A stretch of 64,000 nucleotides of DNA, from the NCBI GenBank assembly GCA_019359355.1, contig JAHHHM010000008.1, positions 1 through 64,000 of the forward strand, given 5' to 3'. Below the pieces are notes generated by a model. The model did not search any database, was not told the DNA's origin, and saw only the letters and a program-made list of their open reading frames with translations. Made by a program: the position numbers and the translations under genes. The first letter of the stretch is position 1. Each line of letters opens with the position of its first letter. The stretch is from Microcoleus vaginatus WJT46-NPBG5. Lineage in GTDB: Bacteria > Cyanobacteriota > Cyanobacteriia > Cyanobacteriales > Oscillatoriaceae. Positions 38,434 through 48,258 of this stretch are shown piece after piece.

Positions 38434-40452
38434 ATGACATTCGTTCGATTAATTTCATGCTCTGTTTCCTTATGGCTAGGAGTGATGTCTAGCGCTGTAC
38501 TGGCAGATACCGAAGATGTGGGTCAACTTCCTAAAAAAATAACATCAATGGATCAAGATGTTAAGGTAAATCGCGCGATTTTACCTGACCTATCCGCTCA
38601 GTTAATTCCTACAGTGCAACCGCTTCCTCCTGAGAAAAAATTTGAACTAGAAACTTTACCCATTAACCGGGCCGGCGAGGAAGCCGTTACTATTGAACCA
38701 GACCCACAATCAGGGCTGCGTGGAGATGTTTTAAGAAGTCGCCCCACCGTTTTAACCACAGCCCATCATTTACAGCGCGGACAAATCCTTACTAATTTCC
38801 GTTATCGTCAATCGTTTCCGTCTGGTTCAGCGAGTGATGTCGGATTGACGGGACAACCAACTTTCGCAATTAGTTGGGGCGCAACTGATAACTTAGAAAT
38901 TACTCTAGATGCACAGACTGTTGACAACGCTGGGCCGGGTGAACAAGGAGACTTACTAGCTAGGAGAACAACTGCCGAGGGCAGCGGTAATTTCTTTCAA
39001 GAATTGACGTTACAAGCCAAACAGCGAATTTGGGAAAATCTAGAAGATAATTTTGCTTTAAGTGGCGTACTTGCTGTTTCTAGAGGAATTCGGTCTTACC
39101 AATTTTTTAATGAAAATGGTCAGTTGGATAGTGGAAGCAATACGGAAGAACTTGTTGTTTCTTTAGAGTTACCTTTCACCGTCCAAACAGATGAGCGATG
39201 GCAATTTACTCTATCTCCAAAAGTTGCTTTCTTGCCAGAAGATAATGCTTTGTATTTTCGTCGGCTGCCAGACAATGATGATGATTCTTTCGGCACAACT
39301 TTAGGATTAGCCGGCGCAGTTAGCTATCAAGTCAATCCCCGGCTAATCCTCTGGGGAGATACATTTATTCCCTTTACGGGAAATAATAGCCTCAATCAAG
39401 ATACAGGGCGTCCCGCGCGTAGTATTGCTTTTAACACCGGCTTGCGGTACTTAGTCAATCCCCGGCTGGCAACAGACTTATTTATTTCTAACACGCTGGG
39501 TAACACCGGCGCTTTATCAGCTATTGCAGATCGAGAGTCTATTTCTCTCGGCTTAGGAGTAACTTTTTTACCCGCTTTTACCGCTGCGAATCGCCAGTAT
39601 CCACAGCATTTTAGGGACACACAAAACCCCCCTCCTTTCATTCCGGCTGGATTTGGCTTTTTGGATGGGGGAACGATTGCCAATCAGCAATTGCTGACGA
39701 CGCTACAAGGCGGTAGCCAAGGGCTATTAGCCGCTATTCAATACGGACTTTTAGATGATTTGGAAATTGGGGGATTTATAGATTCTATTTCTGGAGATAC
39801 AGACGAATCAGAAATAGGACTGAGTGGAAAAATTCGCTTTTTGCATCAAGCAGATGGCGATCCGTTTACCTTAAGCGGTTTGGTGACGGTTTCCAAGTCA
39901 AATAATGTGTTACTCAACTTCTTGAGTGGAAATGCCAATGAATTAGAAAATCGAGGATTGGAGGAAGAGGGTTTTGTTTTCAGCAGCGAAGTCTGTTCGG
40001 ATAACGGCGGAGTTAGCAAGAACGACGGGGAATGTTTAATGATTACCCTCTCTGCCCCAATGCACTATCAATTAGAAAATGGTAGCGCAGTTTGGCTGAC
40101 ACCAACTTTGGGCTATGTGCAGCGAAATGGATTAGAAATTGCCGGCTTTAATTTAGGAGGATCGGTTCCGTTGGGTCAAAAGATTACGGCAATTGCGGAA
40201 GCCGGTTTCAATTTAACCGGCGATGGCAATGCCTTAGTCGATGATGACCGCAAAAATCTGATTCCTTGGGCTTTAGGGGTGCGCTGGAATGCCGCATCTT
40301 TATTTAACTTGCCGGTAACCAGAAATCTTGGGCCTCAAGTTGAATTGTATCTCACAAATCGGGTCGGTTCCTCACCGTTTCAGACTCTGCGAGTTCGCGA
40401 GGATAATGATATAGCCGTGGGAGTGGGATTGCTATTTCCCCTCCAATTTTAG
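38434..40452 (+). CDS. Outer-membrane beta-barrel protein candidate
   Basis: A 672-aa exported protein with a signal peptide (about residues 1-24, ending SSAVLADTED). After a flexible acidic/Pro-rich region (about 25-100) the chain is a long run of alternating strands with short Gly/Asn/Asp turns (LEITLDAQTVDNAG; RWQFTLSPKVAFLPEDN; LGLAGAVSYQVNPRLILWGD), ending in Phe after alternating hydrophobics (VGVGLLFPLQF), the usual mark of outer-membrane barrels. I do not recognise a named family; transport or structural roles are both possible. A 33-bp gap to the following LpxB-like gene suggests cotranscription, which would fit a cell-envelope theme. Confidence 0.75.
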   Translation: MTFVRLISCSVSLWLGVMSSAVLADTEDVGQLPKKITSMDQDVKVNRAILPDLSAQLIPTVQPLPPEKKFELETLPINRAGEEAVTIEPDPQSGLRGDVLRSRPTVLTTAHHLQRGQILTNFRYRQSFPSGSASDVGLTGQPTFAISWGATDNLEITLDAQTVDNAGPGEQGDLLARRTTAEGSGNFFQELTLQAKQRIWENLEDNFALSGVLAVSRGIRSYQFFNENGQLDSGSNTEELVVSLELPFTVQTDERWQFTLSPKVAFLPEDNALYFRRLPDNDDDSFGTTLGLAGAVSYQVNPRLILWGDTFIPFTGNNSLNQDTGRPARSIAFNTGLRYLVNPRLATDLFISNTLGNTGALSAIADRESISLGLGVTFLPAFTAANRQYPQHFRDTQNPPPFIPAGFGFLDGGTIANQQLLTTLQGGSQGLLAAIQYGLLDDLEIGGFIDSISGDTDESEIGLSGKIRFLHQADGDPFTLSGLVTVSKSNNVLLNFLSGNANELENRGLEEEGFVFSSEVCSDNGGVSKNDGECLMITLSAPMHYQLENGSAVWLTPTLGYVQRNGLEIAGFNLGGSVPLGQKITAIAEAGFNLTGDGNALVDDDRKNLIPWALGVRWNAASLFNLPVTRNLGPQVELYLTNRVGSSPFQTLRVREDNDIAVGVGLLFPLQF

Positions 40453-40485
40453 TGTAGTCATTAATTCGTAAAAGGAGGATTTTCA

Positions 40486-41742
40486 GTGCCGGCAGTTGAT
40501 ATTTTAATTCTCTCCAATGGCCCTGGAGAATTGATGACTTGGGTGCGACCTGTGGTGCAACAACTGCGGCAGCAAATGGGCGAGGACCGCTCACAGATTC
40601 GCATTTCTGTCGTTTTATCTCCGTGTCCTCATGCCACCGGCAAGGAAGTTGAAATTGCCCGTTCCTATCCAGAAATAGACCGAGTTCAAGGGTCAAAAGA
40701 GTTCTGGAAGTTTTTAGTTTCGGGAAAAACCGCAGAAAATTGGGATTGGCGAGAATTGGGTATTGTGATATTTCTCGGCGGCGATCAAATTTTTCCGGTG
40801 ATTATTGGTCGCCGACTGGGTTATCGCACTGTTGTTTATGCTGAATGGGATGCCCGATGGCATGGCTGGATAGACCGATTTGGGGTAATGAAGCCTGAAA
40901 TTATTTCCGGCATCCCTGCCAAGTATGCCCATAAATTCACCGTCGTTGGTGATTTAATGGCAGAAGTCTCTAAAGAAATTCCAGAAGAAATTGAAGGCTC
41001 TTCCCCTACCCTCGAATTAATCGGACTTCTTCCCGGATCGAAGCCGGCAAAACTCTCTCAGGGAGTGCCGCTACTATTAGCAATTGCTGAGAAAATTCAT
41101 GCAATAAATCCGCAAACCCGTTTTGTTATTCCCGTTGCACCCACCTTGGATTTAGCAACCTTAGCGCGGTTTGGCGATCCCCAAAAAAACCCCCTGATTC
41201 AGCAATTGGGGTGGGCGTCTGCGGAATTAAAATTTAAGGATGAGGATTCTTCATACTTTTTAATCACCGCCACCGGCTTGCCAGTGGAACTGCACACAAC
41301 CGCGCCGGCATATAATTTGCTCTCGCAATGCCGGCTGTGTTTAACCACTGTCGGTGCCAATACTGCCGAACTTGGTTCCCTGGCTATTCCGATGATTGTG
41401 TTAATACCCACCCAAGAATTAGATGCCATGCGGGCTTGGGATGGCTTACCGGGGTTACTAGCAAATTTGCCGGGAGTGGGTTCAGCTTTTGCTAAAGCAA
41501 TTAACTGGATTGTTTTGCGGCAGGGGCGTTTATTTGCATGGCCGAATATTTGGGCAAAAGCAGAAATCGTGCCGGAATTAGTGGGGCAATTGCAACCGGC
41601 AAGTATTGCAGAAATGGTGATTGATTTTCTCAACCACCCGGAAAAATTAGACGCGATGCGAGATCGTCTGCGTCGTGTTAGGGGGGAAGCCGGTGCGGCA
41701 CAAAAACTCGCTCAACTGGTGCGCGAAGAAATTTCTAATTAA
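40486..41742 (+). CDS. LpxB-like lipid-A-disaccharide synthase-related protein
   Basis: A 418-aa cyanobacterial relative of lipid-A-disaccharide synthase, a GT-B-fold glycosyltransferase. Seen: the N-terminal ILSNGPGELMTWVRPVV, PKEIISGIPAKYAHKF-type middle segment, LLPGSKPAKLSQGVPLLL and the C-terminal LTTVGANTAELGSLAIPM, the donor-binding region. Many cyanobacteria lack standard lipid A, so the true substrate may be another glycolipid. The start is GTG at 40486, supported by a strong AAAGGAGG ribosome site 7 bases before it. It follows the beta-barrel gene closely. Family call firm, reaction uncertain. Confidence 0.85.
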   Translation: MPAVDILILSNGPGELMTWVRPVVQQLRQQMGEDRSQIRISVVLSPCPHATGKEVEIARSYPEIDRVQGSKEFWKFLVSGKTAENWDWRELGIVIFLGGDQIFPVIIGRRLGYRTVVYAEWDARWHGWIDRFGVMKPEIISGIPAKYAHKFTVVGDLMAEVSKEIPEEIEGSSPTLELIGLLPGSKPAKLSQGVPLLLAIAEKIHAINPQTRFVIPVAPTLDLATLARFGDPQKNPLIQQLGWASAELKFKDEDSSYFLITATGLPVELHTTAPAYNLLSQCRLCLTTVGANTAELGSLAIPMIVLIPTQELDAMRAWDGLPGLLANLPGVGSAFAKAINWIVLRQGRLFAWPNIWAKAEIVPELVGQLQPASIAEMVIDFLNHPEKLDAMRDRLRRVRGEAGAAQKLAQLVREEISN

Positions 41743-41870
41743 GTCGAAATGTTAAAAGATTTCGGCAATTTGTCATCCGAATATTCTCGAACCTTGCTAA
41801 ACTAAGTTGAGTTCCAGCCGATAGAAAATCAAGGTCGCATCACGATTGCGGCTCGATCTGTGCCATCAGG

Positions 41871-43601
41871 GTGCCAAATATCGCCGGCCTTTTTCTTCCT
41901 GAGTCAATGAATTCATCACCAGCTCAAGACATCTCACTCTACGAACTAGCCCTCAGCGCCCAGCAGCCGCCCCATGCCTTGCAAGTCAGTCCGGCGACGC
42001 TTAAATCTATGGTGGATGCGCTGATTGATTTGTTACTTGATCGAGAGATACCGGCAACTTTGTTAGTTAAACTTCCGCGCGGGAATGCGTGGCAATGTGA
42101 ACTTGAGCGTTACCGGCAAAGTGGAGTTTGTCAGGGAATTTATGTCTGCAATCTTTCTGGGCGCAATGCAGCCAGTCTGGCAGGTGAGGATAATTCTGAC
42201 AATTCAGGGGAAATATTATCGCACCCAGCAGAACTGGAATCCCCGCCGGCAAAGCAAAGACACTCCCGCCCCACATCTGAATTCCAGACACATAGACAGT
42301 CTGCGCCAATCACTGACAGCGAGACATCTCTGATTCAGGATACGGCAAGACAAAGCACACCGGCACCGGCAACCTCAACAGGTTTTGAACTGAATGTGCC
42401 GTCTGAATCTTCTTTAAGACGGGAATATTTTATCTTCGTGCTCTCAGAGCAATTCTGTAGCGTGATCGTGGCCCACCGGCCTCGATCTATCCGGCTGCCG
42501 GTGGAAGCCACAGAGACCAATTCGGAACGCAAACAACCCCTTTTAGCAATTTGTTCCGCAGACGCGCCGGCAGTTGAACACGTATTAGCCGGCTTACGAC
42601 AGATCGTTGCCGTTAGCCAGTCCAAAACCCTCCAAGCCGATAAGCCAACCGTCGGAACAATCCCTCAAACGCAAATCCCAGCCTCGGCTTCTGTCGCCAC
42701 TGACGAACTCTTAAAAAATTGGAATTCCCTGTTTCTGCGTTTCCCCTCCTCTGACTTGACAAAAACTTCCCTTTTTGCGTCTCACGCAGGGCACTTATGG
42801 GCCAAGCAAATTCAGCAGCAAGAAGAAGTTTGGCGCAGTATCACCAACTACCGGCAGCACGCAGTCGATGCAGAAGCCTTGCATCTGCAAAACCAAGAGC
42901 TACTGGAAGCAATGCACCTGAAGGACGAATTTCTCAGCAATGTGGGTCAGGCACTGCGGACACCCTTAACCAATATGAAAACAGCACTCACCCTGCTGGG
43001 TTCTGCCAACCTCAAGCCGGCCCAGCGTGATCGGTATATGCAACTGCTCAATACCGAGTGCGATCGCCAAACTTCGCTGATCAACGGCTTGCTAGAACTG
43101 GTGCGGCTCGATCATCTGGTAGATCAGGCAGCGATGCAAGCTTTGTATTTGGCGGAAATCGTGCCTGGGGTTGTCAGTACCTACCAGCCATTAGCCCAAG
43201 AAAAAGGCGTGATGCTAGCTTACACAATTCCAGACAACTTACCCCCTGTTTCCTGCTTGCGTCCCTGGCTAAAGCAGATTGCCATCAACTTGCTGCATAA
43301 TGGCATCAAATTTACCCCCACCGGCGGCCAAGTTTGGGTGCAGGCAAAGCAGCAGGGAGATTATATCCAATTAGAATTTCGCGACACCGGCATCGGCATT
43401 CCTGCTAGCGAACTTCACAAAATATTTGAACGATTTTATCGCGTTCGCCAAGTCGTTGATGATGATCCGGGCGGTGCCGGCTTAGGTTTAACGATTGTGC
43501 AACAGCTATTGCTGCGCTGCGGCGGCTCAATTTCAGTTAAAAGCCAACTCGGTCAAGGTTCGACCTTTAACGTGTTGTTGCCGATTTACCATAAAGAATA
43601 G
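41871..43601 (+). CDS. Sensor histidine kinase lacking the phospho-accepting His
   Basis: A 576-aa two-component kinase homologue without membrane segments. The N-terminal 270 residues look like a sensory region (ISLYELALSAQQPP; YFIFVLSEQFCSVIVAHRP), possibly DICT-like. The dimerisation helix follows (about 340-420), then the ATPase domain with intact N box (AINLLHNGIKFTPTGG), G1 (FRDTGIGI), F box (FERFYRV) and G2 (GGAGLGLTIVQ). The H box reads FLSNVGQALRTPLTNM: where kinases have His-Glu there is Gln-Ala (CAG GCA). It therefore should bind ATP but cannot autophosphorylate at the normal site. The convergent neighbour at 43699-45453 has the opposite defect. The start may be GTG 41871 or ATG 41907; neither has a clear ribosome site. 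Confidence 0.9.
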   Translation: MPNIAGLFLPESMNSSPAQDISLYELALSAQQPPHALQVSPATLKSMVDALIDLLLDREIPATLLVKLPRGNAWQCELERYRQSGVCQGIYVCNLSGRNAASLAGEDNSDNSGEILSHPAELESPPAKQRHSRPTSEFQTHRQSAPITDSETSLIQDTARQSTPAPATSTGFELNVPSESSLRREYFIFVLSEQFCSVIVAHRPRSIRLPVEATETNSERKQPLLAICSADAPAVEHVLAGLRQIVAVSQSKTLQADKPTVGTIPQTQIPASASVATDELLKNWNSLFLRFPSSDLTKTSLFASHAGHLWAKQIQQQEEVWRSITNYRQHAVDAEALHLQNQELLEAMHLKDEFLSNVGQALRTPLTNMKTALTLLGSANLKPAQRDRYMQLLNTECDRQTSLINGLLELVRLDHLVDQAAMQALYLAEIVPGVVSTYQPLAQEKGVMLAYTIPDNLPPVSCLRPWLKQIAINLLHNGIKFTPTGGQVWVQAKQQGDYIQLEFRDTGIGIPASELHKIFERFYRVRQVVDDDPGGAGLGLTIVQQLLLRCGGSISVKSQLGQGSTFNVLLPIYHKE

Positions 43602-43637
43602 GGGCATTGGGAATTGGGCATTGGGCATTGGGCAAGG
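43602..43637. repeat. Heptad repeats GGGCATT
   Basis: Five degenerate copies of TTGGGCA/TTGGGAA-type 7-mers between the two convergent kinase genes; short tandem repeat class. Confidence 0.7.
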
Positions 43638-43698
43638 CTTCGCCAACTTAAAGGTAGGGGCATTACTCCCATTCTCCTACTCTCCCGCTCAGCACTCC

Positions 43699-45453
43699 CT
43701 ATTCTAGGGGCAGGAAAATCGTCAGCACTTCGCCTTGTTCAGGTCTTTGTCGCACGATTAGTTTTGCGCCGAGGGCTTGGAAGAGATTTTTTGTAACCGA
43801 GAGATTGAGTGTGAGGTTGCCGGTTTCTGGCTGAAATACCAACAATTGACCAATCGATTTAAGGGGTGAAGTTGAGGCATTTGCCGGCAATTTTTCGCTG
43901 CCGGTTTGACATTGCAACTGCACTTTTAACCGATCACCGGCTAGCATCACTTGCACTTCCACATGACCACCTGCCGGCTGACTGGCGGTGAAATTTTCAA
44001 TCACGCCGGTGAGTACCTGATCCAACATGGTCGGATCGCTCACCACCGAAGGCATCTTCTGCGGCAAAACGACATCTAGGGTTAGATTGCGCCGGCTTGC
44101 CTGTTTTTGCCACCGGGGAATGCAACTGTCAAAAACTTGCGTTAGGGGAGTAGAGGTTAAATGAACCGGCGCTCGTTTCGTTTCAGAAGTTTCCAATTCC
44201 ACAGCGCGGAAAATTAAACCAAAGCGGTCGATCTGTTCGCTACACTCGCGATCAATCATTTCCAAACGCTTAATTACTTCTGGCTCTAAATTTCGGCGTT
44301 TTAGCAGCAGGCGAGTTAAGGTGCGAATGGTTGCCAAAGGTGTGCGGACTTCATGGGCCATCGCTTGTAGCAATTCCACATCATAAGCTTGAGATCGCTC
44401 ATTCGATGCCGTGCCGGTTCCACCAGCCAGATGCTCTAGACGCTGCTCAAGAATTTCTCGATTTAAGTTTGTTTTCACCGCAGCCGGCCTCTTGGTACGC
44501 TCATTCACGCAACCGTCAGAGTCGGAATGGCTGCGATTAACATTGCGCGAACGCCAAGCCGATTTGCTGGATGTACCGGCTGCCTGTGGCGAGTCGTGGA
44601 CAGCTGCCGATAGCAGCCGTACTGGGGCGTCTGAGCGACTATTTTCCCACTCAACCGGCTCCGGCATATATTTTAGAAGCAGCCGGCTAAACTGCATCAC
44701 AGTTTTGTAATCTGGCGCTGCCGGCGCAAACCGCTCAAGGCAATCATCCAAATGGCTCAACTGGGCAGAACTGCCGGCAAGTAACACGCGGGGACGCAGG
44801 GAATGCCAAGCTTGTGCAACGACTTCCGGGTCAAAAGAAAACTGAAATGCCGGTGCTCCATTGCTATCGGTGCCTAGAACCATCACCAGGCTCAATTTGT
44901 GAGTTAATACAATACAAAACTGTTCATCTGAAAGCGGGTCATCTGAAAGTAAGGGAACCAGTGAGCGGGGCATAGAAGCCGATGCGGCGCATCCTTCGGG
45001 GAGTGGCAGCAGGGGCATACTGTGCCGATTGCGTTCTGCCAGTAACCAAAGCGCTGGGTTGAGCGGATCGGAAGTGAATGTGCAGGACGCCACACGGGAA
45101 ACGAGGGCGGGATGAGTCAACACCGGCATCGGCCCGGATAAAATTAAGCCGTGTGATGGGTCAAAATCTTGGGCGTGGCTTTCTTCTAGGCCAATCGCAG
45201 GATATTTAAGGGTGGCCTGCCCAGTTAGGGCAAATTGTTGTTGCAAAAGACAGTTAAGTGCGGCAACGGCACCGCACCATTCCCGTTCCGCCTTGAGGCG
45301 TTGCTGAGCAGCCTCAGCGGCAGAACGGTGCCGGTTGCGATTTAAAGAGACATTGCCGGCAACATCTCCACCACCCGCCACCGCTTCAAATCCACACTCT
45401 GCCTCGGCAAGGGATAAAACCTCACTGAGGGCCGGTAAAAACCATTGATCCAT
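43699..45453 (-). CDS. Sensor histidine kinase with decayed ATP-binding domain
   Basis: A 584-aa kinase homologue, no membrane segments. The N-terminal 300 residues are a sensory region with a stretch like that of the convergent neighbour (EQFCIVLTHKLSLVMVLG). The H box is intact (LLQAMAHEVRTPLATI, about residue 365). The C-terminal domain keeps its position and an N-box-like Asn (VLTGVIENFTASQPAGG) but has no DxGxG (G1), no F box and no GxGLGL (G2 position reads GNLTLNLSVTKNLF). It should accept phosphate but not bind ATP well. I start at ATG 45453, with AGAGGG about 9 bases upstream, rather than at 45504. It is convergent to the kinase at 41871-43601. Confidence 0.87.
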   Translation of the reverse strand: MDQWFLPALSEVLSLAEAECGFEAVAGGGDVAGNVSLNRNRHRSAAEAAQQRLKAEREWCGAVAALNCLLQQQFALTGQATLKYPAIGLEESHAQDFDPSHGLILSGPMPVLTHPALVSRVASCTFTSDPLNPALWLLAERNRHSMPLLPLPEGCAASASMPRSLVPLLSDDPLSDEQFCIVLTHKLSLVMVLGTDSNGAPAFQFSFDPEVVAQAWHSLRPRVLLAGSSAQLSHLDDCLERFAPAAPDYKTVMQFSRLLLKYMPEPVEWENSRSDAPVRLLSAAVHDSPQAAGTSSKSAWRSRNVNRSHSDSDGCVNERTKRPAAVKTNLNREILEQRLEHLAGGTGTASNERSQAYDVELLQAMAHEVRTPLATIRTLTRLLLKRRNLEPEVIKRLEMIDRECSEQIDRFGLIFRAVELETSETKRAPVHLTSTPLTQVFDSCIPRWQKQASRRNLTLDVVLPQKMPSVVSDPTMLDQVLTGVIENFTASQPAGGHVEVQVMLAGDRLKVQLQCQTGSEKLPANASTSPLKSIGQLLVFQPETGNLTLNLSVTKNLFQALGAKLIVRQRPEQGEVLTIFLPLE

Positions 45454-45719
45454 AGCAGTAAACCCTCTTGGCAGATTGCAATTAGTAGCAGAACCGCTCT
45501 TCAAAATAGTAAAACCGATAACTCAATTACGTCTGTAGGGCAAGGGGGCAGAACCCTTCTCCTTCAGAGTATCGGTATTTTTCAGTTAAGGACAGTCGAA
45601 GAACCGAACTAATTAGTCGCAATCTCCGTGCATGGGCAAATTGCTCCTCCGTGCGAATCAGGGCAATCTTCCTTGCGCTGTAGCAAAATGAAGGCAGTTC
45701 ATTTAACTGGCCGTCGCTC

Positions 45720-47120
45720 ATGTCTACTTTGCTAAATGACGCTAAAAATTTGCTGTCAGACTTGATGGCTCGCTTCTCACCTCATGTGGATTATTTGGCG
45801 ATTCGATTAGAGGAATCTGAAGGCACTGATATTTTTTTGCGGGGAGAAAAGATTGAAACCCTCAGTGAAGGGGTATCGATTGGCGGGCAAGTGCGGGCTT
45901 GCCATAAGGGTGGTTGGGGCTTTGCCAGCTTCAATCAGTTAGGGACGTTGGCAGAACGAATTGAGGAAGCGATCGCCGCTGCGCGGTTGGTAGGGGATGA
46001 AGAAACCTTGCTGGCGGAGGTGATGCCGGTGCAAGCAATTTGCCAGCTGCCGATGACCGGCACTGATCCTCGCCGGATTTCGCTAACTCAAAAGAAAGCT
46101 TTGTGTGATCGCTATGGGGAAATCCTTCGCAGTGTTGATCAGCGCATTACCACCACGTCTGTACGCTACAGCGACAGCGCCCAGAAAATCATCCTTGTGA
46201 CCTCAGAAGGCACAATTTTGGAACAATCTTGGGTGGATATGGAAATGCGTTTTGCGGCTACTGCCAGGGCCGGCAGCACGGTGCAAACGGGCCGGGAAAC
46301 GACGGGATCGCGCAAGGCGTATGAAGATATGACCGCACTCGACGATCAAGTGCGCGGAGCCGCAGAACGGGCTGTACAGGCGCTATCTTTGCCATCTGTG
46401 AAAGGCAATACTTACACCGTGGTGATTGACCCGATTCTCAGCGGTTTATTTGTTCATGAAGCTTTTGGGCACCTCTCGGAAGCGGATATGACTTATGAGA
46501 ATCCGGATTTGCTGGAAGTGATGACATTAGGCCGCCGATTTGGGCCAAAAGAGTTGCAAATTTTTGATGGGGCAGCACCGGAAGGTCATCGCGGCAGTTA
46601 TTTTTATGATGATGAAGGAACGCCGGCAAGCACAACCCAACTCATTGAGGATGGGGTTTTGGTAGGCCGGTTGCACTCGCGCGAAACGGCTGGAAAGTTA
46701 GGAGAAGCAGCCACCGGCAACGCTCGTTGTTTGAGTTATCACTACCCTCCCATTGTCCGCATGACAAATACCTGGATTGAGCGGGGCAATACTGCCGTGC
46801 CAGATTTGTTTACAGATATTAAAGAGGGTGTTTATGCCCGGAACTGGCTGGGAGGAATGACCAATGGGGAGATGTTTACCTTTAGTGCCGGTGAAGCGTG
46901 GATGATTCGCAATGGTGAATTAGCAGAGCCGGTGCGGGATGTAACGCTTTCTGGAAATGTATTTACCACGTTGGCAGATATTGAAGCCATCGGGGATGAT
47001 TTCTATTGGGATGAGTCCGGCGGTTGCGGGAAAGGCGGCCAAAGTGGCTTATCAGTCGGCTGTGGCGGGCCGAGTTTGCGCCTCCGCAACGTCGTTGTCG
47101 GTGGGGATGCTGCTGAGTAA
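45720..47120 (+). CDS. tldD: TldD-type metalloprotease
   Basis: A 466-aa TldD protein; with TldE/PmbA it forms a zinc protease that trims small peptides and removes leader peptides, for example in gyrase control and microcin maturation. The zinc motif HExxxH is seen as HEAFGH (about residues 246-251), followed by LSEADMTYENPD and the C-terminal GGCGKGGQSGLSVGCGGPSLR. Full length. The TldE partner is not in this window. The start ATG follows a 214-bp gap from the divergent kinase gene. Confidence 0.95.
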   Translation: MSTLLNDAKNLLSDLMARFSPHVDYLAIRLEESEGTDIFLRGEKIETLSEGVSIGGQVRACHKGGWGFASFNQLGTLAERIEEAIAAARLVGDEETLLAEVMPVQAICQLPMTGTDPRRISLTQKKALCDRYGEILRSVDQRITTTSVRYSDSAQKIILVTSEGTILEQSWVDMEMRFAATARAGSTVQTGRETTGSRKAYEDMTALDDQVRGAAERAVQALSLPSVKGNTYTVVIDPILSGLFVHEAFGHLSEADMTYENPDLLEVMTLGRRFGPKELQIFDGAAPEGHRGSYFYDDEGTPASTTQLIEDGVLVGRLHSRETAGKLGEAATGNARCLSYHYPPIVRMTNTWIERGNTAVPDLFTDIKEGVYARNWLGGMTNGEMFTFSAGEAWMIRNGELAEPVRDVTLSGNVFTTLADIEAIGDDFYWDESGGCGKGGQSGLSVGCGGPSLRLRNVVVGGDAAE

Positions 47121-47204
47121 AGTAGGAACAATTGAGGGGTTTAGTCTTGAAGGTTGAAAATAGCTTTTATACTTAACCCCTTATTTGGAAAACTCGAATA
47201 ACTT

Positions 47205-47232
47205 GTAGAGATGCGATTAATCGTATCTCTAC
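47205..47232. repeat. 28-bp palindromic repeat (GTAGAGATNCGAT type)
   Basis: An inverted repeat with arms GTAGAGAT-CGATTAATCG-ATCTCTAC, imperfect at one pair, between tldD and the Rpn gene. It is of the widespread cyanobacterial GTAGAGACGCGATTAATCGCGTC class of small palindromes. Confidence 0.7.
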
Positions 47233-47273
47233 CGGCACACTCAACTTAAAAGTTAAGGAGAATCTGCTTAAAA

Positions 47274-48134
47274 TTGACTGTTGATAATATCTGTAAATAT
47301 TTAGCTGAACAGGAACCGGGTGCTTTTGTTCGCTGGCTGCTCTCAAAAGAAGTGAACGAAATTCAAATTCTTAAAACTGAATTGAGCGTGGAACCAATTC
47401 GTGCAGATGCTCTGATTTTGTTACAAATTGATGACCAAGTTTTGCACTTAGAATTTCAAACTTTACCGGAATCAAAGCCGGCCATTCCGTTCCGAATGCT
47501 GGACTATTGGGTGAGGCTGCGCCGGCAGTACGGAACAGATATCGAGCAAGTGGTAATTTTTCTAAAATCCACAACCTCTGAAGCTGTGTTCATCGAGCAG
47601 TTTGAGGCACCCAATACTAGACACCGCTATCGAGTGATTCGGTTATGGGAACAAGATCCAGAGCCACTGTTAGCAAATCCCGCTTTATTGCCATTGGCTT
47701 GTTTAGCAAAAAGCGAGTCGCCCAATGCTTTATTAGAGCGCGTGGCACTACAGGTTGCTAGAATTGAAGAACCCCAACAGCGGCAAAATTTATCAGCAAG
47801 TGTGACGGTACTAGCCGGCTTGCGTTTTGATGAAATATTGATTGACCAACTGTTTGGAGAGAGGTATATGCAAGAATCTGTAATTTATCAAAGAATTCTG
47901 CGGCAAGGTTTAGAACAAGGAAGACAAGAAGGACGTGAGGAAGGCCGGCAGCAGGGACACTTAGCCGTAATTATGCGGCAGATCGTCCGCCGGCTAGGTG
48001 CAATTCAACCGGCTGTACTAGATCGGCTTCAGAAATTATCGATTTCTCAATTAGAAGAGTTGGGTGAGGCGCTGTTAGATTTTCAAGAAAGTAGTGATTT
48101 AATTGCTTGGTTAGATAACAGGAGCGCTCAGTAA
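47274..48134 (+). CDS. Rpn-family recombination-promoting nuclease/transposase-like
   Basis: A 286-aa protein of the Rpn/YhgA-like PD-(D/E)XK family. Seen: IRADALILLQIDDQVLHLEFQT (about 45-65) with the Asp and Glu-x-Gln of the nuclease site, PFRMLDYWVRLRRQYG, and a charged C-terminal region (QGLEQGRQEGREEGRQQG) before a DUF4351 tail (IMRQIVRRLGAI... LEELGEALLDF). Such proteins promote recombination in E. coli. The start is TTG at 47274 with AAGGAG upstream (spacing 13). Stands alone; a palindromic repeat precedes it. Confidence 0.85.
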   Translation: MTVDNICKYLAEQEPGAFVRWLLSKEVNEIQILKTELSVEPIRADALILLQIDDQVLHLEFQTLPESKPAIPFRMLDYWVRLRRQYGTDIEQVVIFLKSTTSEAVFIEQFEAPNTRHRYRVIRLWEQDPEPLLANPALLPLACLAKSESPNALLERVALQVARIEEPQQRQNLSASVTVLAGLRFDEILIDQLFGERYMQESVIYQRILRQGLEQGRQEGREEGRQQGHLAVIMRQIVRRLGAIQPAVLDRLQKLSISQLEELGEALLDFQESSDLIAWLDNRSAQ

Positions 48135-48151
48135 TTTTTTGAAGGTTAGGG

Positions 48152-48188
48152 GTTAAAGGGGTAAATGCTTCAACTTTACCCCTTTAAC
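48152..48188. terminator. 14-bp inverted repeat between convergent genes
   Basis: GTTAAAGGGGTAAA (48152-48165) pairs perfectly with 48175-48188 over a 9-base loop, midway between the convergent Rpn and ATPase genes. It has no strong T-tract but its position suits a bidirectional terminator. Confidence 0.65.
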
Positions 48189-48258
48189 AGTTGGTTACCG
48201 GCTCTCTCAATTAAGAATAAATTTAAAGCTAAAGTTGACGCGAATTGATTACAGATTT

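Noticed and set aside
45527-45721. 64-codon minus-strand frame between kinase and tldD
   Set aside because: No start signal, and it covers the tldD promoter region; probably chance.
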